Source: CAIOYC01 sp038327995 (GTDB lineage Bacteria; Pseudomonadota; Alphaproteobacteria; Caulobacterales; Caulobacteraceae). Taken from it: a DNA stretch of 64,000 nucleotides. The DNA lies in the NCBI GenBank assembly GCA_038327995.1, contig JBBQLP010000008.1, forward strand, positions 1 through 64,000, in the 5' to 3' direction. The notes beneath the pieces were generated by a model. That model did not search any database. It was not told the DNA's origin and saw only the letters and a list, made by a program, of their open reading frames with translations. The position numbers were made by a program, and so were the translations under genes. Shown piece after piece: positions 24,742-34,517 of this stretch (within the stretch, counting starts at the first letter, position 1; each line of letters starts with the position of its first letter).

Positions 24742-24778
24742 GGGGCGGGAAGATAGTGTGCCGCCTCGCCCCCGCCCC
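24742..24778. terminator. Inverted repeat between convergent genes, possible terminator
   Basis: GGGGCGGG (24742-24749) pairs perfectly with CCCGCCCC (24771-24778) across a 21-base loop. It lies five bases past the S15 hydrolase stop and about 80 bases past the rsmD stop on the other strand. No clear U-tract follows on either strand, so it may be only a stabilising or weak bidirectional element. Confidence 0.3.
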
Positions 24779-24858
24779 GCTTCCAGGGACCTTCCCAGGG
24801 GGTAGGAATAGAGGCGTCGTGCTTTACTTCGTCTCCAACGCCGCTTCCTGCTTAGCCT

Positions 24859-25458
24859 TCATGGGGAAGTTGCCGCAGGGCGACTAAGGTTGTCCTGCCT
24901 CATCCGCAGGAACCAGACTCCGGCCGCGCCCCACAGCCTGCTGTCGATCACCTCATACCCCGCGGCCATTGGCGCCGCCTCGTCCGCCGCCTGCTCCAGC
25001 ACGGTTATTGCCCCGTTCGCCAGCCAACCGCCTTCGCGCAGGCTGGCGAGCGCCAGCGCTCCCAACCCCTTACGATAGGGCGGGTCGAGGAAGGCGAGGT
25101 CGAAGGCCGCGCCTGCGCTTGCGGGGCGGGCGCCGAGGTCTGTGGCGTCTCTCCGGTGGATGCGCGTTTCGCCGAACAGGCCCAGCGTCTCGATATTGTC
25201 GCGGATGGCGCCCCGCGCCGCCTCCCCCGTCTCTACGAACAGGCAACTAGCCGCGCCCCGCGACAGGGCCTCAAACCCCAGCCCGCCGGAGCCCGCGAAC
25301 AGGTCGATCACCCGCGCGCCCTCAAGATCGGGCGCCCAGGCTGCGTGGGAAAGCACGTCGAATAGCGCTTGGCGCGCCCGGTCGGAGGTGGGGCGCGTGT
25401 CTACCCCGACCGGGGCGATCAACGGGCGACCGCGCAGGCTTCCGGCGACGATTCTCAT
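24859..25458 (-). CDS. rsmD: 16S rRNA (guanine(966)-N(2))-methyltransferase RsmD
   Basis: 199 residues, typical RsmD size. The start MRIVAGSLRGRPL and TRPTSDRARQALFDVL are diagnostic, followed by SAM motif I IDLFAGSGGLGFEALSRGA and the catalytic motif FDLAFLDPPYRKG (DPPY). It methylates G966 in 16S rRNA during 30S assembly in the cytoplasm. It is the last gene of a run with a PaaI-like thioesterase and an RluB-type pseudouridine synthase (12- and 11-base gaps), a grouping of RNA-modification genes seen in alphaproteobacteria. Confidence 0.94.
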   Translation of the reverse strand: MRIVAGSLRGRPLIAPVGVDTRPTSDRARQALFDVLSHAAWAPDLEGARVIDLFAGSGGLGFEALSRGAASCLFVETGEAARGAIRDNIETLGLFGETRIHRRDATDLGARPASAGAAFDLAFLDPPYRKGLGALALASLREGGWLANGAITVLEQAADEAAPMAAGYEVIDSRLWGAAGVWFLRMRQDNLSRPAATSP

Positions 25459-25469
25459 GCGCCCAACCC

Positions 25470-25889
25470 CTAAGCCTTGGGCCAAAGAATGATCTGGGTG
25501 CAACGAAAGAGCGCCATCAGCTTGCCTGTGGCTTCGGCGGTCAGGGTAGCGTCCCAGACCTCCGTGGTGCGTCCGCCGTGCACCCGTCTGGCTTCGCACA
25601 ACACCCAGCCCTCGCGGATGGTGGAGACGAAGTTGGACTTCAACTCCGCCGTGGTGAAGCCTGAGGCGCCGGGCGGCGGACGGGTTCCGTAGGCGCACAG
25701 GGTGTCGGCCAGCGCAACCAGGGCGGGGGCGAACAGAAAGCCGATCGGTGCAATCAGCGCGGGCGTCGCCTCCATCCTGGCGCGCATCAGTCCGTCTTCG
25801 GCGTGGGTGACGACCATGCCGACGAGGCCGGGCAGCCGGTCCTGGTTCACCGTATTGAGGTGTGCGACCCATTCGGGATCGTTCGCCAA
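25470..25889 (-). CDS. PaaI-family hotdog thioesterase
   Basis: 139 residues from a TTG at 25889, chosen because a perfect AGGAGG lies six bases upstream; no ATG fits. The hotdog pattern is PGLVGMVVTHAEDGLMRARM, then LFAPALVALADTLCAYGTRP (helix with Ala-Asp), GFTTAELKSNFVSTIREG, and CEARRVHGGRTTEVWDATLT. It would hydrolyse acyl- or aryl-CoA thioesters. It sits between rluB and rsmD with short gaps and is probably co-transcribed, though no functional link to RNA modification is known to me. Confidence 0.83.
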   Translation of the reverse strand: MANDPEWVAHLNTVNQDRLPGLVGMVVTHAEDGLMRARMEATPALIAPIGFLFAPALVALADTLCAYGTRPPPGASGFTTAELKSNFVSTIREGWVLCEARRVHGGRTTEVWDATLTAEATGKLMALFRCTQIILWPKA

Positions 25890-25899
25890 GTACAGCCTC

Positions 25900-27102
25900 C
25901 TATCGTTTGCCAGGCCGGGCCGGGCCAGCCGTGGACCTCTCCGCGCGCGGCGTGCGAACAGGCGCGCGCACCGATCCATCCGGCTTGCGGCTGCCCTTGG
26001 CGAAGGTCAGGTCGACTCCCTTGCGCTCGGGCTTTTGCGAGCGTGAGCCCGCACCCTTCTCCGCAGCTTTCTTTGATTTTGAGGGCGGCCCATGGGGTGA
26101 GAGCTTCTTCTTCGGCTTGGCCCAGCCGGGCTTGAAGATCTTGGCGGGCTTCTCCTCGACCGGCTTTCTGGCCCCGTCGCGGCGGGTCTCGTTGGCGCGG
26201 GCGGCCTTTTCGGCGGACTTGGGGGCCTCCAGCTTCGGCATCGTGGTGCGCTCGCCCTTGGGCATATTCTCAGGCGCGATGAAGCCTTCGAGCTGTTCGC
26301 GGATCACGCGAGGACCGACCTCTTCCGCTTCCCCCTGCGCCAGCGTGCCTAACGCGAATGGCCCATACGCCAGGCGGATCAGCCGGTTCACCTTCAGGCC
26401 CAGATGCTCCAGCACCCGGCGCACTTCGCGGTTTTTGCCCTCGGTGATGGCGAGGGTGATCCAGATGTTGGCGGGCCCCTTGCGATCCTCGTCCGCGGCG
26501 GCGTGTTTCACCTTGTCGAGCTTCGCTTCGATGGCGCCGTAGACCACGCCTTCGACGGTGATCCCGTCCTTCAGCTTGTCGAGTTTCTCCTGTGTGGCAT
26601 GGCCGTAGGCGCGCGCCCGATAGCGCCGCACCCACCCCGCCGACGGCAACTCCAGCGCCCGAGCCAGCGCTCCGTCGTTGGTAAGCAGCAAAAGGCCCTC
26701 TGACGCCAGATCGAGCCGTCCGACCGAGATCACGCGCGGCAACCCGGAGGGTAGATGCTCGAACACCGTCGGGCGTCCCTTGGGATCGGTATGGGCTGTA
26801 AGAAGTCCCACCGGCTTGTGATAGCGCCACAGGCGCGTGGGCTCCGCGTCCGCCGCCACCTTGCCGTCCACGGTCAGGATGTCGTTGGAGCTGACCTTTA
26901 CGGCGGGCGAGGTCAGGACGACGCCATTCAGCGCCACGCGCCCCTCGGCGATCAGGCGCTCGATCTCGCGGCGTGAGGCGACGCCCGCCCGGGCCAGCGC
27001 CTTGGCGACACGGTCTCCATCAGTCTTCCTAGCAGCGCCCCCTGAGGCTTCTGCTTGACCCTCGGCGGCGGTGAGGCTTGGGTGGTTTTTGTGATCGACC
27101 AT
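25900..27102 (-). CDS. rluB: 23S rRNA pseudouridine synthase, RluB/RsuA family
   Basis: 400 residues. An S4 RNA-binding domain (about 30-90, RVAKALARAGVASRREIERL) precedes the RsuA-type catalytic domain, with GRLDLASEGLLLLTNDG (catalytic Asp in GRLD) and GKNREVRRVLEHLGLKVNRL. The last ~115 residues are a Lys/Pro/Arg-rich, low-complexity basic tail likely to bind RNA non-specifically. It should modify 23S rRNA near position 2605. The ATG at 27102 follows from the family start; the frame runs open upstream through tadA only as a shadow. It diverges from tadA with just six bases between start codons. Confidence 0.9.
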   Translation of the reverse strand: MVDHKNHPSLTAAEGQAEASGGAARKTDGDRVAKALARAGVASRREIERLIAEGRVALNGVVLTSPAVKVSSNDILTVDGKVAADAEPTRLWRYHKPVGLLTAHTDPKGRPTVFEHLPSGLPRVISVGRLDLASEGLLLLTNDGALARALELPSAGWVRRYRARAYGHATQEKLDKLKDGITVEGVVYGAIEAKLDKVKHAAADEDRKGPANIWITLAITEGKNREVRRVLEHLGLKVNRLIRLAYGPFALGTLAQGEAEEVGPRVIREQLEGFIAPENMPKGERTTMPKLEAPKSAEKAARANETRRDGARKPVEEKPAKIFKPGWAKPKKKLSPHGPPSKSKKAAEKGAGSRSQKPERKGVDLTFAKGSRKPDGSVRAPVRTPRAERSTAGPARPGKR

Positions 27103-27108
27103 GACGAA

Positions 27109-27555
27109 ATGACCATGCGCATCGCCCTCGCCGAGGCGCAAGCCGCCGCCGGGGCCGGAGAGACCCCCGTAGGCGCTGTTGTGCTTGATCCGGCGACGGG
27201 AGAGGTGATCGCCAAGGCCGGAAACGCCCCCATCGGTCTGCACGATCCCACCGCCCACGCCGAAATCAGGGCCATCCGCGCGGCGGCGGCGCGGGTTGGC
27301 AACTACCGGCTCACCGGCCTGTCGCTCTACGTGACGCTGGAGCCCTGCCCCATGTGCGCGGGGGCGATCAGCCATGCCCGGATCGGACGCCTGATCTATG
27401 GCGCGGATGACGCCAAGGGCGGCGGTGTGATCCACGGCGCCCGCGTGTTCGACCAGCCCACCTGCCACTGGAAACCCCAGGTGACTGGCGGGGTGCTGGC
27501 CGGGGAAAGCGCGGATATGCTGCGCGGGTTCTTCAAGGCGCGGCGAGGGCGTTGA
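27109..27555 (+). CDS. tadA: tRNA adenosine(34) deaminase TadA
   Basis: 148 residues. The zinc deaminase motifs are HAEI (His50, Glu52) and PCPMCAGA (Cys80, Cys83). The TadA-type C-terminus includes IYGADDAKGGGVIHGARVF and CHWKPQVTGGVLA. It deaminates wobble adenosine 34 of tRNA-Arg(ACG) to inosine, an essential step in most bacteria. The start is taken as ATG 27109; ATG 27115 and a TTG at 27055 are alternatives, and no strong ribosome site marks any. It is divergent from rluB, and its 3' end overlaps the next gene by 23 bases tail to tail. Confidence 0.93.
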   Translation: MTMRIALAEAQAAAGAGETPVGAVVLDPATGEVIAKAGNAPIGLHDPTAHAEIRAIRAAAARVGNYRLTGLSLYVTLEPCPMCAGAISHARIGRLIYGADDAKGGGVIHGARVFDQPTCHWKPQVTGGVLAGESADMLRGFFKARRGR

Positions 27556-28156
27556 GGCGGCTTTCCAGCTTGTCGCGGACCATCGGCCATTCCGCGGCGA
27601 TGATGGAGAAGACGACCGTGTCGCGCACATGGCCGGTCCAGGTGATCTTGTTCTGTCGCAGCACGCCCTCGTAATGCGCGCCGAGCTTCTTGATCGCCGC
27701 CTGTGAACGAAGATTGCGCGCGTCGGTGATGATCTCCACCCGATGGGCGGGCTGACCGAACAGGCCGCCCTCGAAGGCGTGCGCCAGAAGGAGCCGCTTG
27801 GCCTCGGGGTTGACGGGCCCGCCGCGCACCTCGGGTCGGTAGAAGGTGGCGCCGATCTCCCCTCCCCGGTCGGCGGGTTTGAGGTTGAGATAACTGGTCG
27901 TGCCAACGATGACGCCGTCCGAAAGGCGGCGCACCGCGAAGTTCTGGAAATCGCCGGTCGCCGCACGTTCCAGGGCGACCGTCCACCAGGCGTCGAAATG
28001 CGCGCCGTAACCTGCGCGAGAGAACAGCGACCATGCTTCGGGATCGACATCCAGCGCCGCCCGAAGCTCCGCCTTCAATCCCGCATGATAGGGCTCCAGC
28101 CGGATGAAACGGCCGTCGAGGGCGGGCGGGGGCTGAAGCGAGGCGGGGTGGCTCAT
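27533..28156 (-). CDS. RimJ/RimL-type GNAT acetyltransferase
   Basis: 207 residues. The GNAT pattern is FIRLEPYHAGLKAELRAAL, GVIVGTTSYLNLKPADRGGE, a large GATFYRPEVRGGPVNPEAKR segment, and HRVEIITDARNLRSQAAIKKLGAHYEGVLR, which is the RimJ/RimL-type motif B. It would acetylate a protein N-terminus or a small amine; the acceptor is unknown. The start is uncertain: ATG 28156 or ATG 28168, the latter only two bases from a GGAGG. It overlaps tadA tail to tail. Confidence 0.83.
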   Translation of the reverse strand: MSHPASLQPPPALDGRFIRLEPYHAGLKAELRAALDVDPEAWSLFSRAGYGAHFDAWWTVALERAATGDFQNFAVRRLSDGVIVGTTSYLNLKPADRGGEIGATFYRPEVRGGPVNPEAKRLLLAHAFEGGLFGQPAHRVEIITDARNLRSQAAIKKLGAHYEGVLRQNKITWTGHVRDTVVFSIIAAEWPMVRDKLESRLNALAAP

Positions 28157-28305
28157 GCTCGGTCTCATATCCTCCAACGTCTGTCGCGCAAACTTCAACA
28201 GCCAGGCGCTTGCGGTCGGGGGCTGCGCCCGTCAAAATGCGCGGATCAAACAATCGGTATGTCGCCGCGACAGACGGCCAGAAGACGCGCAAGGGAGCGC
28301 CCACC

Positions 28306-29610
<1,305 letters not shown>

Positions 29611-29622
29611 AGCGAAAAGCGT

Positions 29623-29644
29623 CCCTCTCCCTTCATGGGGAGGG
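29623..29644. terminator. Palindrome between convergent genes, probable bidirectional terminator
   Basis: CCCTCTCC (29623-29630) pairs with GGGGAGGG (29637-29644), with one T-G wobble and a six-base loop. It lies 12 bases after the acyl-CoA dehydrogenase stop and 17 bases after the korB stop on the other strand. There is no long T-tract, but the position between two stops fits a shared terminator. Confidence 0.42.
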
Positions 29645-29661
29645 CGGCGCCCGCTAGCGCA

Positions 29662-30717
29662 CTACCGCAGGGAGGCGTTCAAGACGTCTAGCGCGGCTGC
29701 GCCCGGCGTCAGGTCGGCGTCGGTCAGGGCGTTGAGCGGGGTATCCACCGTGCCGAGGCTGTCGTGCAGGTCTTCCGCCGCCGGGTCGATGTAGAGCAGG
29801 CCCGTGACGATCTCGCCCAGCGCCTGACGCGCCTGCAGGAAGGCCAGCGCCTCGACCCGATCCGACGGATCATATTGCCCGGCCAGCTTGTGCAGGCTGA
29901 GCACGCTGCCGTCGTGCTGCGTCACCCTGGCGGTGGAACCGGGCTCGTAGGCGACATGGATGGGATTGCGGGGCACCTGCATATCCATGCTGTTCACCGC
30001 CTCGTTGTGTTCACGCACATAGTCGAAGCTTTTGGTCGAGCCGTTGTGGTTGTTGAACTGGATGCAGGGACTGATGCAGTCAATAAAGGCCGCGCCCCGA
30101 TGCGCCAGAGCTGCCTTGATCAGGGGGGTGAGCTGGGCCTTGTCGCCGGAGAAGCTGCGGGCGACGAAGGTGGCGCCCATTTGCAAAGCGAGGCTGACCA
30201 GATCGATTCCGGCATCGTGGTTGACCACCCCGCGCTTGGACTTGGAGCCCTTGTCGGACGTGGCCGAAAACTGACCCTTGGTCAGGCCGTAAACCCCGTT
30301 GTTCTCGACGATATAGACCATGTTGACGCCGCGCCGGATCGAGTGGGCGAACTGGCCGAGGCCGATGGAGGCGCTATCTCCATCGCCGGACACGCCGAGA
30401 TAGATCAGGTCGCGGTTGGCCAGATTGGCGCCGGTCAGAACCGACGGCATTCGCCCGTGCACCGTATTGAAGCCGTGCGAGTTGCCGAGGAAATAGTCCG
30501 GCGTCTTCGAGGAGCAGCCGATACCTGACAGTTTTGCGATGCGGTGCGGCGGCAGATCAAGCTCGAAACAGGCCTGGATGATCGAGGCCGAAATAGAGTC
30601 GTGGCCACAGCCAGCGCACAGGGTCGACACCGATCCCTCGTAGTCGCGCCGGGTATAGCCGATGGCGTTCTGCGCCAGTTGCGGGTGGTGCAGCCGCGGC
30701 TTGGTCAGATAGGTCAT
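29662..30717 (-). CDS. korB: 2-oxoacid:ferredoxin oxidoreductase beta subunit
   Basis: 351 residues. The thiamine-diphosphate-binding signature is clear: CAGCGHDSISASIIQ near the start and YLGVSGDGDSASIGLGQFAH with VENNGVYGLTKGQFS, the GDGD...NN motif. It forms the catalytic partner of KorA, oxidising a 2-oxo acid (likely 2-oxoglutarate) to the acyl-CoA with ferredoxin as acceptor. Its ATG overlaps the korA stop by four bases. It ends an operon of at least three genes. Substrate choice between 2-oxoglutarate and other 2-oxo acids cannot be settled from sequence. Confidence 0.9.
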   Translation of the reverse strand: MTYLTKPRLHHPQLAQNAIGYTRRDYEGSVSTLCAGCGHDSISASIIQACFELDLPPHRIAKLSGIGCSSKTPDYFLGNSHGFNTVHGRMPSVLTGANLANRDLIYLGVSGDGDSASIGLGQFAHSIRRGVNMVYIVENNGVYGLTKGQFSATSDKGSKSKRGVVNHDAGIDLVSLALQMGATFVARSFSGDKAQLTPLIKAALAHRGAAFIDCISPCIQFNNHNGSTKSFDYVREHNEAVNSMDMQVPRNPIHVAYEPGSTARVTQHDGSVLSLHKLAGQYDPSDRVEALAFLQARQALGEIVTGLLYIDPAAEDLHDSLGTVDTPLNALTDADLTPGAAALDVLNASLR

Positions 30718-32549
30718 TCAGCGGCCTCGGTGACGCGAGTGGGAACAAGGGCGCTCATCGCGCCCGAAATCTGCGAGACGATGAAGCGCGCCGTAATGGG
30801 GGTGCCGTCGTAGTGCAGGATGGCGGGCAGCTTCGACGGATCGATCTGCCCCTCGTTGATCAGAAGGGTGCGCAGTTGCGCGTCCCGGTTCTGTTCGATC
30901 ACGAATACGCGCTCGTGGCTGCCGATGAAGTTCAGAACCTCATCGCTGAAAGGAAAGCCCCGCAGGCGCAAGGCGTTCAGGTGCACCCCCTGCGCCTCCA
31001 GCACCTCAAGCGCCTCGTGCATGGCCGGGGTGGTGGAGCCGAAATAGATCACGCCGGTTCGGGTCGTCTCGGAGGCGTCGCGGCGTTCTGGCGCGGGGAT
31101 CAGGCTCTTGGCCGTCTCGAACTTGCGCAGCAACCGTTCCATGTTTTCCACATAGACCGAGCCTTCCTCGCTGTAGCGCGCATAGGGGTTGCGCGAGGTG
31201 CCGCGGGTGAAATAGCCGCCCTTGGTCGGGTGGGTCGCCGGATAGGTGCGGTAGGGAATCCCGTCGCCGTCCACATCAAGGTAGCGTCCGAACTCGCGAC
31301 CCGCATCCAGATCGGAGGCGGTCATCACCTTGCCCCGGTCTAGCTTGCGATCATCGTCCCAGGTCAAGGGGCGGCACAGCCACTCGTTCATGCCGATGTC
31401 GAGGTCGAGCATGACGAAGATGGTGGTCTGCAAACGATCAGCCAGATCGAAGGCCAGGGCGCCCATCTCGAAACACTCGGTCGGGTCCTTGGGCAGAAGT
31501 AGCGGGTGTTTGGTGTCGCCGTGCGAGGCGTAGGCCGCCGACAGAAGATCAGCCTGCTGGGTGCGTGTGGGCATACCGGTGGAAGGCCCGCCGCGCTGCA
31601 CGTCGAAGATCACCGCCGGGATTTCGGCGAAATAGGACAGGCCGATGAACTCCTGCATCAGCGACACGCCCGGTCCCGAAGTGCAGGTGAAGGCCCGCGC
31701 TCCGTTCCACCCCGCGCCGACCACCACGCCGATGGAGGCGATCTCGTCCTCCGCCTGAACGATGGCGTAGCGCGCCTTGCCGTCCGGGTCGGTGCGATAT
31801 TCCTCGCAGTAGCTGGTGAAGGCTTCGGCCAGGGAGGTCGAGGGGGTGATCGGATACCAGGCGCAGACGGTCGCCCCGCCATAGACGGCGCCGAGGCCCG
31901 CAGCGGTGTTGCCGTCCATGTAGATGCCGTCGCCCACCCGGTCCGCCCGGCGCACCTTCAAGCCCACCGGTTGAAGGTTTTCGACCACGTAGTCGCGGCC
32001 GAGGTGCAGCGCTTCGACGTTGGCCTTGATCAGCTTGTCGCGTCCCGCGAACTGCTCGGCGAGCGCTTGTTCGATGACGCCGATCTCCATCTCCAGAAGG
32101 GCGGCCAAGGCTCCGACATAGACGATATTCTTGAAAAGCTGACGCTCACGCGGCAGCCCATAGCGGTCGTTGCACATGGCGGTCAGGGGCACGCCGATGA
32201 CGGTGATGTCGTCTCGGAACCTCGACGGCGGCAAGGGCTTGGTGGAGTCGTAGAACAGATAGCCGCCGGGTTCGATCTCGGCCACGTCCCGGTCCCAGGT
32301 CTGCGGGTTCATCGCCACCAGAAGATCGACCCCGCCGCGGCGGCCAAGATGCCCGGCCTCAGTCACACGCACCTCGTACCAGGTCGGCAGGCCCTGGATG
32401 TTGGACGGGAAGATGTTGCGCGCCGCCACGGGCACACCCATGCGCAGGATGGACTTGGCAAATAGGGCGTTGGCGCTGGCCGAACCCGAGCCGTTCACAT
32501 TGGCGAACTTGACTACGAAATCGTTGGTCCGGCTTAGCGATCGCTGCAT
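30714..32549 (-). CDS. korA: 2-oxoacid:ferredoxin oxidoreductase alpha subunit, gamma-alpha fusion
   Basis: 611 residues from the ATG at 32549. The N-terminal gamma-like domain (about 10-190) has FANVNGSGSASANALFAKSI and GVDLLVAMNPQTW. The alpha domain carries WYPITPSTSLAEAF, EDEIASIGVVVGAGWNGARA and CTSGPGVSLMQEFIGLSY with QRGGPSTGMPTRTQ, all typical of the pyruvate/2-oxoglutarate ferredoxin oxidoreductase family. The start lies inside the 3' end of the upstream iron-sulfur oxidoreductase (16-base overlap), indicating coupled translation. With korB it forms the enzyme; the upstream protein would recycle or supply electrons. Confidence 0.9.
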   Translation of the reverse strand: MQRSLSRTNDFVVKFANVNGSGSASANALFAKSILRMGVPVAARNIFPSNIQGLPTWYEVRVTEAGHLGRRGGVDLLVAMNPQTWDRDVAEIEPGGYLFYDSTKPLPPSRFRDDITVIGVPLTAMCNDRYGLPRERQLFKNIVYVGALAALLEMEIGVIEQALAEQFAGRDKLIKANVEALHLGRDYVVENLQPVGLKVRRADRVGDGIYMDGNTAAGLGAVYGGATVCAWYPITPSTSLAEAFTSYCEEYRTDPDGKARYAIVQAEDEIASIGVVVGAGWNGARAFTCTSGPGVSLMQEFIGLSYFAEIPAVIFDVQRGGPSTGMPTRTQQADLLSAAYASHGDTKHPLLLPKDPTECFEMGALAFDLADRLQTTIFVMLDLDIGMNEWLCRPLTWDDDRKLDRGKVMTASDLDAGREFGRYLDVDGDGIPYRTYPATHPTKGGYFTRGTSRNPYARYSEEGSVYVENMERLLRKFETAKSLIPAPERRDASETTRTGVIYFGSTTPAMHEALEVLEAQGVHLNALRLRGFPFSDEVLNFIGSHERVFVIEQNRDAQLRTLLINEGQIDPSKLPAILHYDGTPITARFIVSQISGAMSALVPTRVTEAAE

Positions 32550-34321
32550 GACCCACCTGCCGTCGCCATTTCCAGAACGAACCGCTGCATATCCCACGCC
32601 CCAGTCGGGCAGCGTTCGGCGCAGAGGCCGCAGTGCAGGCACACGTCCTCGTCCTTGGCCATGATCCGCCCGGTCTTCAGATCGCCCGATATATAGAGCT
32701 CCTGCGTCAGGTTGATCGCCGGGGCGTTCAGCCGTCCGCGAAGATCGTCTTCCTCACCGTTGAGGGTAAACGTGATACAATCTGTAGGGCAGATATCGAC
32801 GCAGGCGTCGCACTCGATGCACAGGGGCTCCACGAACACCGTCTGAACGTCGCAGTTCAGGCAACGCTGGGCCTCGCGGAAGCCGAGCGCCTTGTCGAAG
32901 CCCAGTTCGACCTCGAGTTTGACGTTCTTCAGGGCGAGCGCCTTGTCCTGCTGCGGCACCCGGAAACGATCATCGTTGGAGATATCGTTGTCATAGCTCC
33001 ACTCGTGGATGCCCATCTTCTGGCTAGCCATGGTGACGCCGGGGGGCGGACGAACAGCCACATCCTCGCCGTTGCAGAAACGGTCGATGGAGATGGCCGC
33101 GTCGTGCCCGTGGGCCACCGCCCAGATGATGTTCTTGGGGCCAAAGGCGGCGTCGCCGCCAAAGAACACGCCGGGTCGGGTGGACTGAAAGGTGACGGGA
33201 TCGACCACGGGCATATTCCAATCGTCGAACACAAGCCCGACATCGCGCTCGATCCAGGGGAAGGCGTTTTCCTGTCCCACAGCCATCAGCACATCGTCGC
33301 ACTCGTGGTGCACGTCCGGCGCGCCGCTGGGGACCACCCGGCGGCGGCCCTTGTCGTCGATGACCGCATGGGTCTGCTCGAACAGCACGCCGGTCAGGTG
33401 GCCGTTGTCGTGCGTGAACGCCTTGGGGGCGAGGAAGTTGAGGATCGGAATATCCTCGTGGATCGCGTCATCCTTTTCCCAGGCCGACGCCTTCATCTCC
33501 TCGAAGCCCGAGCGCACGACCACCTTGACGTCCTCGCCGCCGAGACGACGGGAGGTGCGGCAGCAATCCATGGCGGTGTTGCCTCCGCCCAGCACGATCA
33601 CCCGCTTGCCGATCTTGTCCACGTGCTCGAACGAGACATTGGCCAGCCAGTCGATGCCGATGTGGATATGGGCGGCGGCCTCGTGGCGACCGGGAAGATC
33701 GAGGTCGCGTCCGCGCGGGGCGCCCGAGCCGACGAACACCGCGTCATAGCCTTCGGCCAGAAGCGCCTTCATGCTGTCGATACGCTGGCCCAGCCGCATC
33801 TCCAGGCCGAGTCCGGTGATGTAGCCGACCTCCTCGTCGATCACCGCTTCAGGTAAGCGAAAGCGGGGAATTTGGCTGCGGATCATCCCGCCCGCCCGCG
33901 CATCGCCGTCATAAACCACGATGCCGTAGCCAAGGGGGGCCAGGTCTCGCGCCACGGTCAGGGCGGCCGGGCCAGCGCCGATAAGGGCGATCCGCTTGCC
34001 GTTCCCGACCTTGGGCGCGACGGGGAGCCGATCAGTGATGTCGGACTTGTTGTCGGCGGCGACCCGCTTCAGCCGGCAGATGGCCACGGGCTCCTCGTCC
34101 ACCCGCCCTCTTCGGCAGGCTGGCTCGCAGGGCCGGTCGCACGTGCGCCCCAGAATGCCGGGAAAGACGTTGGAGCGCCAATTGACCATGTAGGCGTCCG
34201 AATAACGGCCATCGGCGATCAGGCGTATGTATTCGGGAACCGGCGTATGAGCCGGGCAGGCCCACTGACAATCGACGACTTTGTGAAAGTAGTCAGGCCC
34301 ATCGACACTGGTGCGCTGCAA
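32534..34321 (-). CDS. GltD-like FAD/NAD(P) oxidoreductase fused to a two-cluster ferredoxin domain
   Basis: 595 residues starting at a TTG at 34321, supported by AAGGGGAAG four bases upstream; no ATG fits. The N-terminus has the GltD-type cluster Cys residues (CQWACPAHTP, then CDRPCEPACRRG). Next are an FAD site IALIGAGPAALTVARDL and an NAD(P) site VIVLGGGNTAMDCCRTSR. The C-terminus holds two 4Fe-4S motifs, CIECDACVDIC (501-511) and CLHCGLCAERC (561-571). It probably exchanges electrons between NAD(P)H and the ferredoxin partner of KorAB, which follow directly. It is an aerobic-organism variant of the KOR system, inferred from context. Confidence 0.86.
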   Translation of the reverse strand: MQRTSVDGPDYFHKVVDCQWACPAHTPVPEYIRLIADGRYSDAYMVNWRSNVFPGILGRTCDRPCEPACRRGRVDEEPVAICRLKRVAADNKSDITDRLPVAPKVGNGKRIALIGAGPAALTVARDLAPLGYGIVVYDGDARAGGMIRSQIPRFRLPEAVIDEEVGYITGLGLEMRLGQRIDSMKALLAEGYDAVFVGSGAPRGRDLDLPGRHEAAAHIHIGIDWLANVSFEHVDKIGKRVIVLGGGNTAMDCCRTSRRLGGEDVKVVVRSGFEEMKASAWEKDDAIHEDIPILNFLAPKAFTHDNGHLTGVLFEQTHAVIDDKGRRRVVPSGAPDVHHECDDVLMAVGQENAFPWIERDVGLVFDDWNMPVVDPVTFQSTRPGVFFGGDAAFGPKNIIWAVAHGHDAAISIDRFCNGEDVAVRPPPGVTMASQKMGIHEWSYDNDISNDDRFRVPQQDKALALKNVKLEVELGFDKALGFREAQRCLNCDVQTVFVEPLCIECDACVDICPTDCITFTLNGEEDDLRGRLNAPAINLTQELYISGDLKTGRIMAKDEDVCLHCGLCAERCPTGAWDMQRFVLEMATAGGSCSDR

Positions 34322-34322
34322 A

Positions 34323-34508
34323 TCACTTCCCCTTGGCGCGCTCTTGTCTCGCGGCGACGAAGACGGTTCCGGTGAGGAACGTGGCCTTTGCCGCCCCGAG
34401 CGGCGTTCCGCCACCGTAAAACTCAAACCCCGCCTTGGCGAATCCGTTTTCCGTCTTTGTTGCCGCAGCGGGGCGGCGCGCATACTTTGGTAAACGCCGC
34501 GACACCAA
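34323..34508 (-). CDS. Possible small protein ahead of the KOR operon
   Basis: A 61-codon frame from TTG 34508 (or GTG 34505) whose TGA lies one base before the TTG start of the iron-sulfur oxidoreductase. Its second half (GGGTPLGAAKATFLTGTVF) uses codons in a style like its neighbours, and it fills the whole gap to the upstream PhyH gene. It has no recognised domain and no clear ribosome site. It may be a coupled leader gene or chance open frame. Confidence 0.28.
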   Translation of the reverse strand: MVSRRLPKYARRPAAATKTENGFAKAGFEFYGGGTPLGAAKATFLTGTVFVAARQERAKGK

Positions 34509-34517
34509 GGCGACCGA

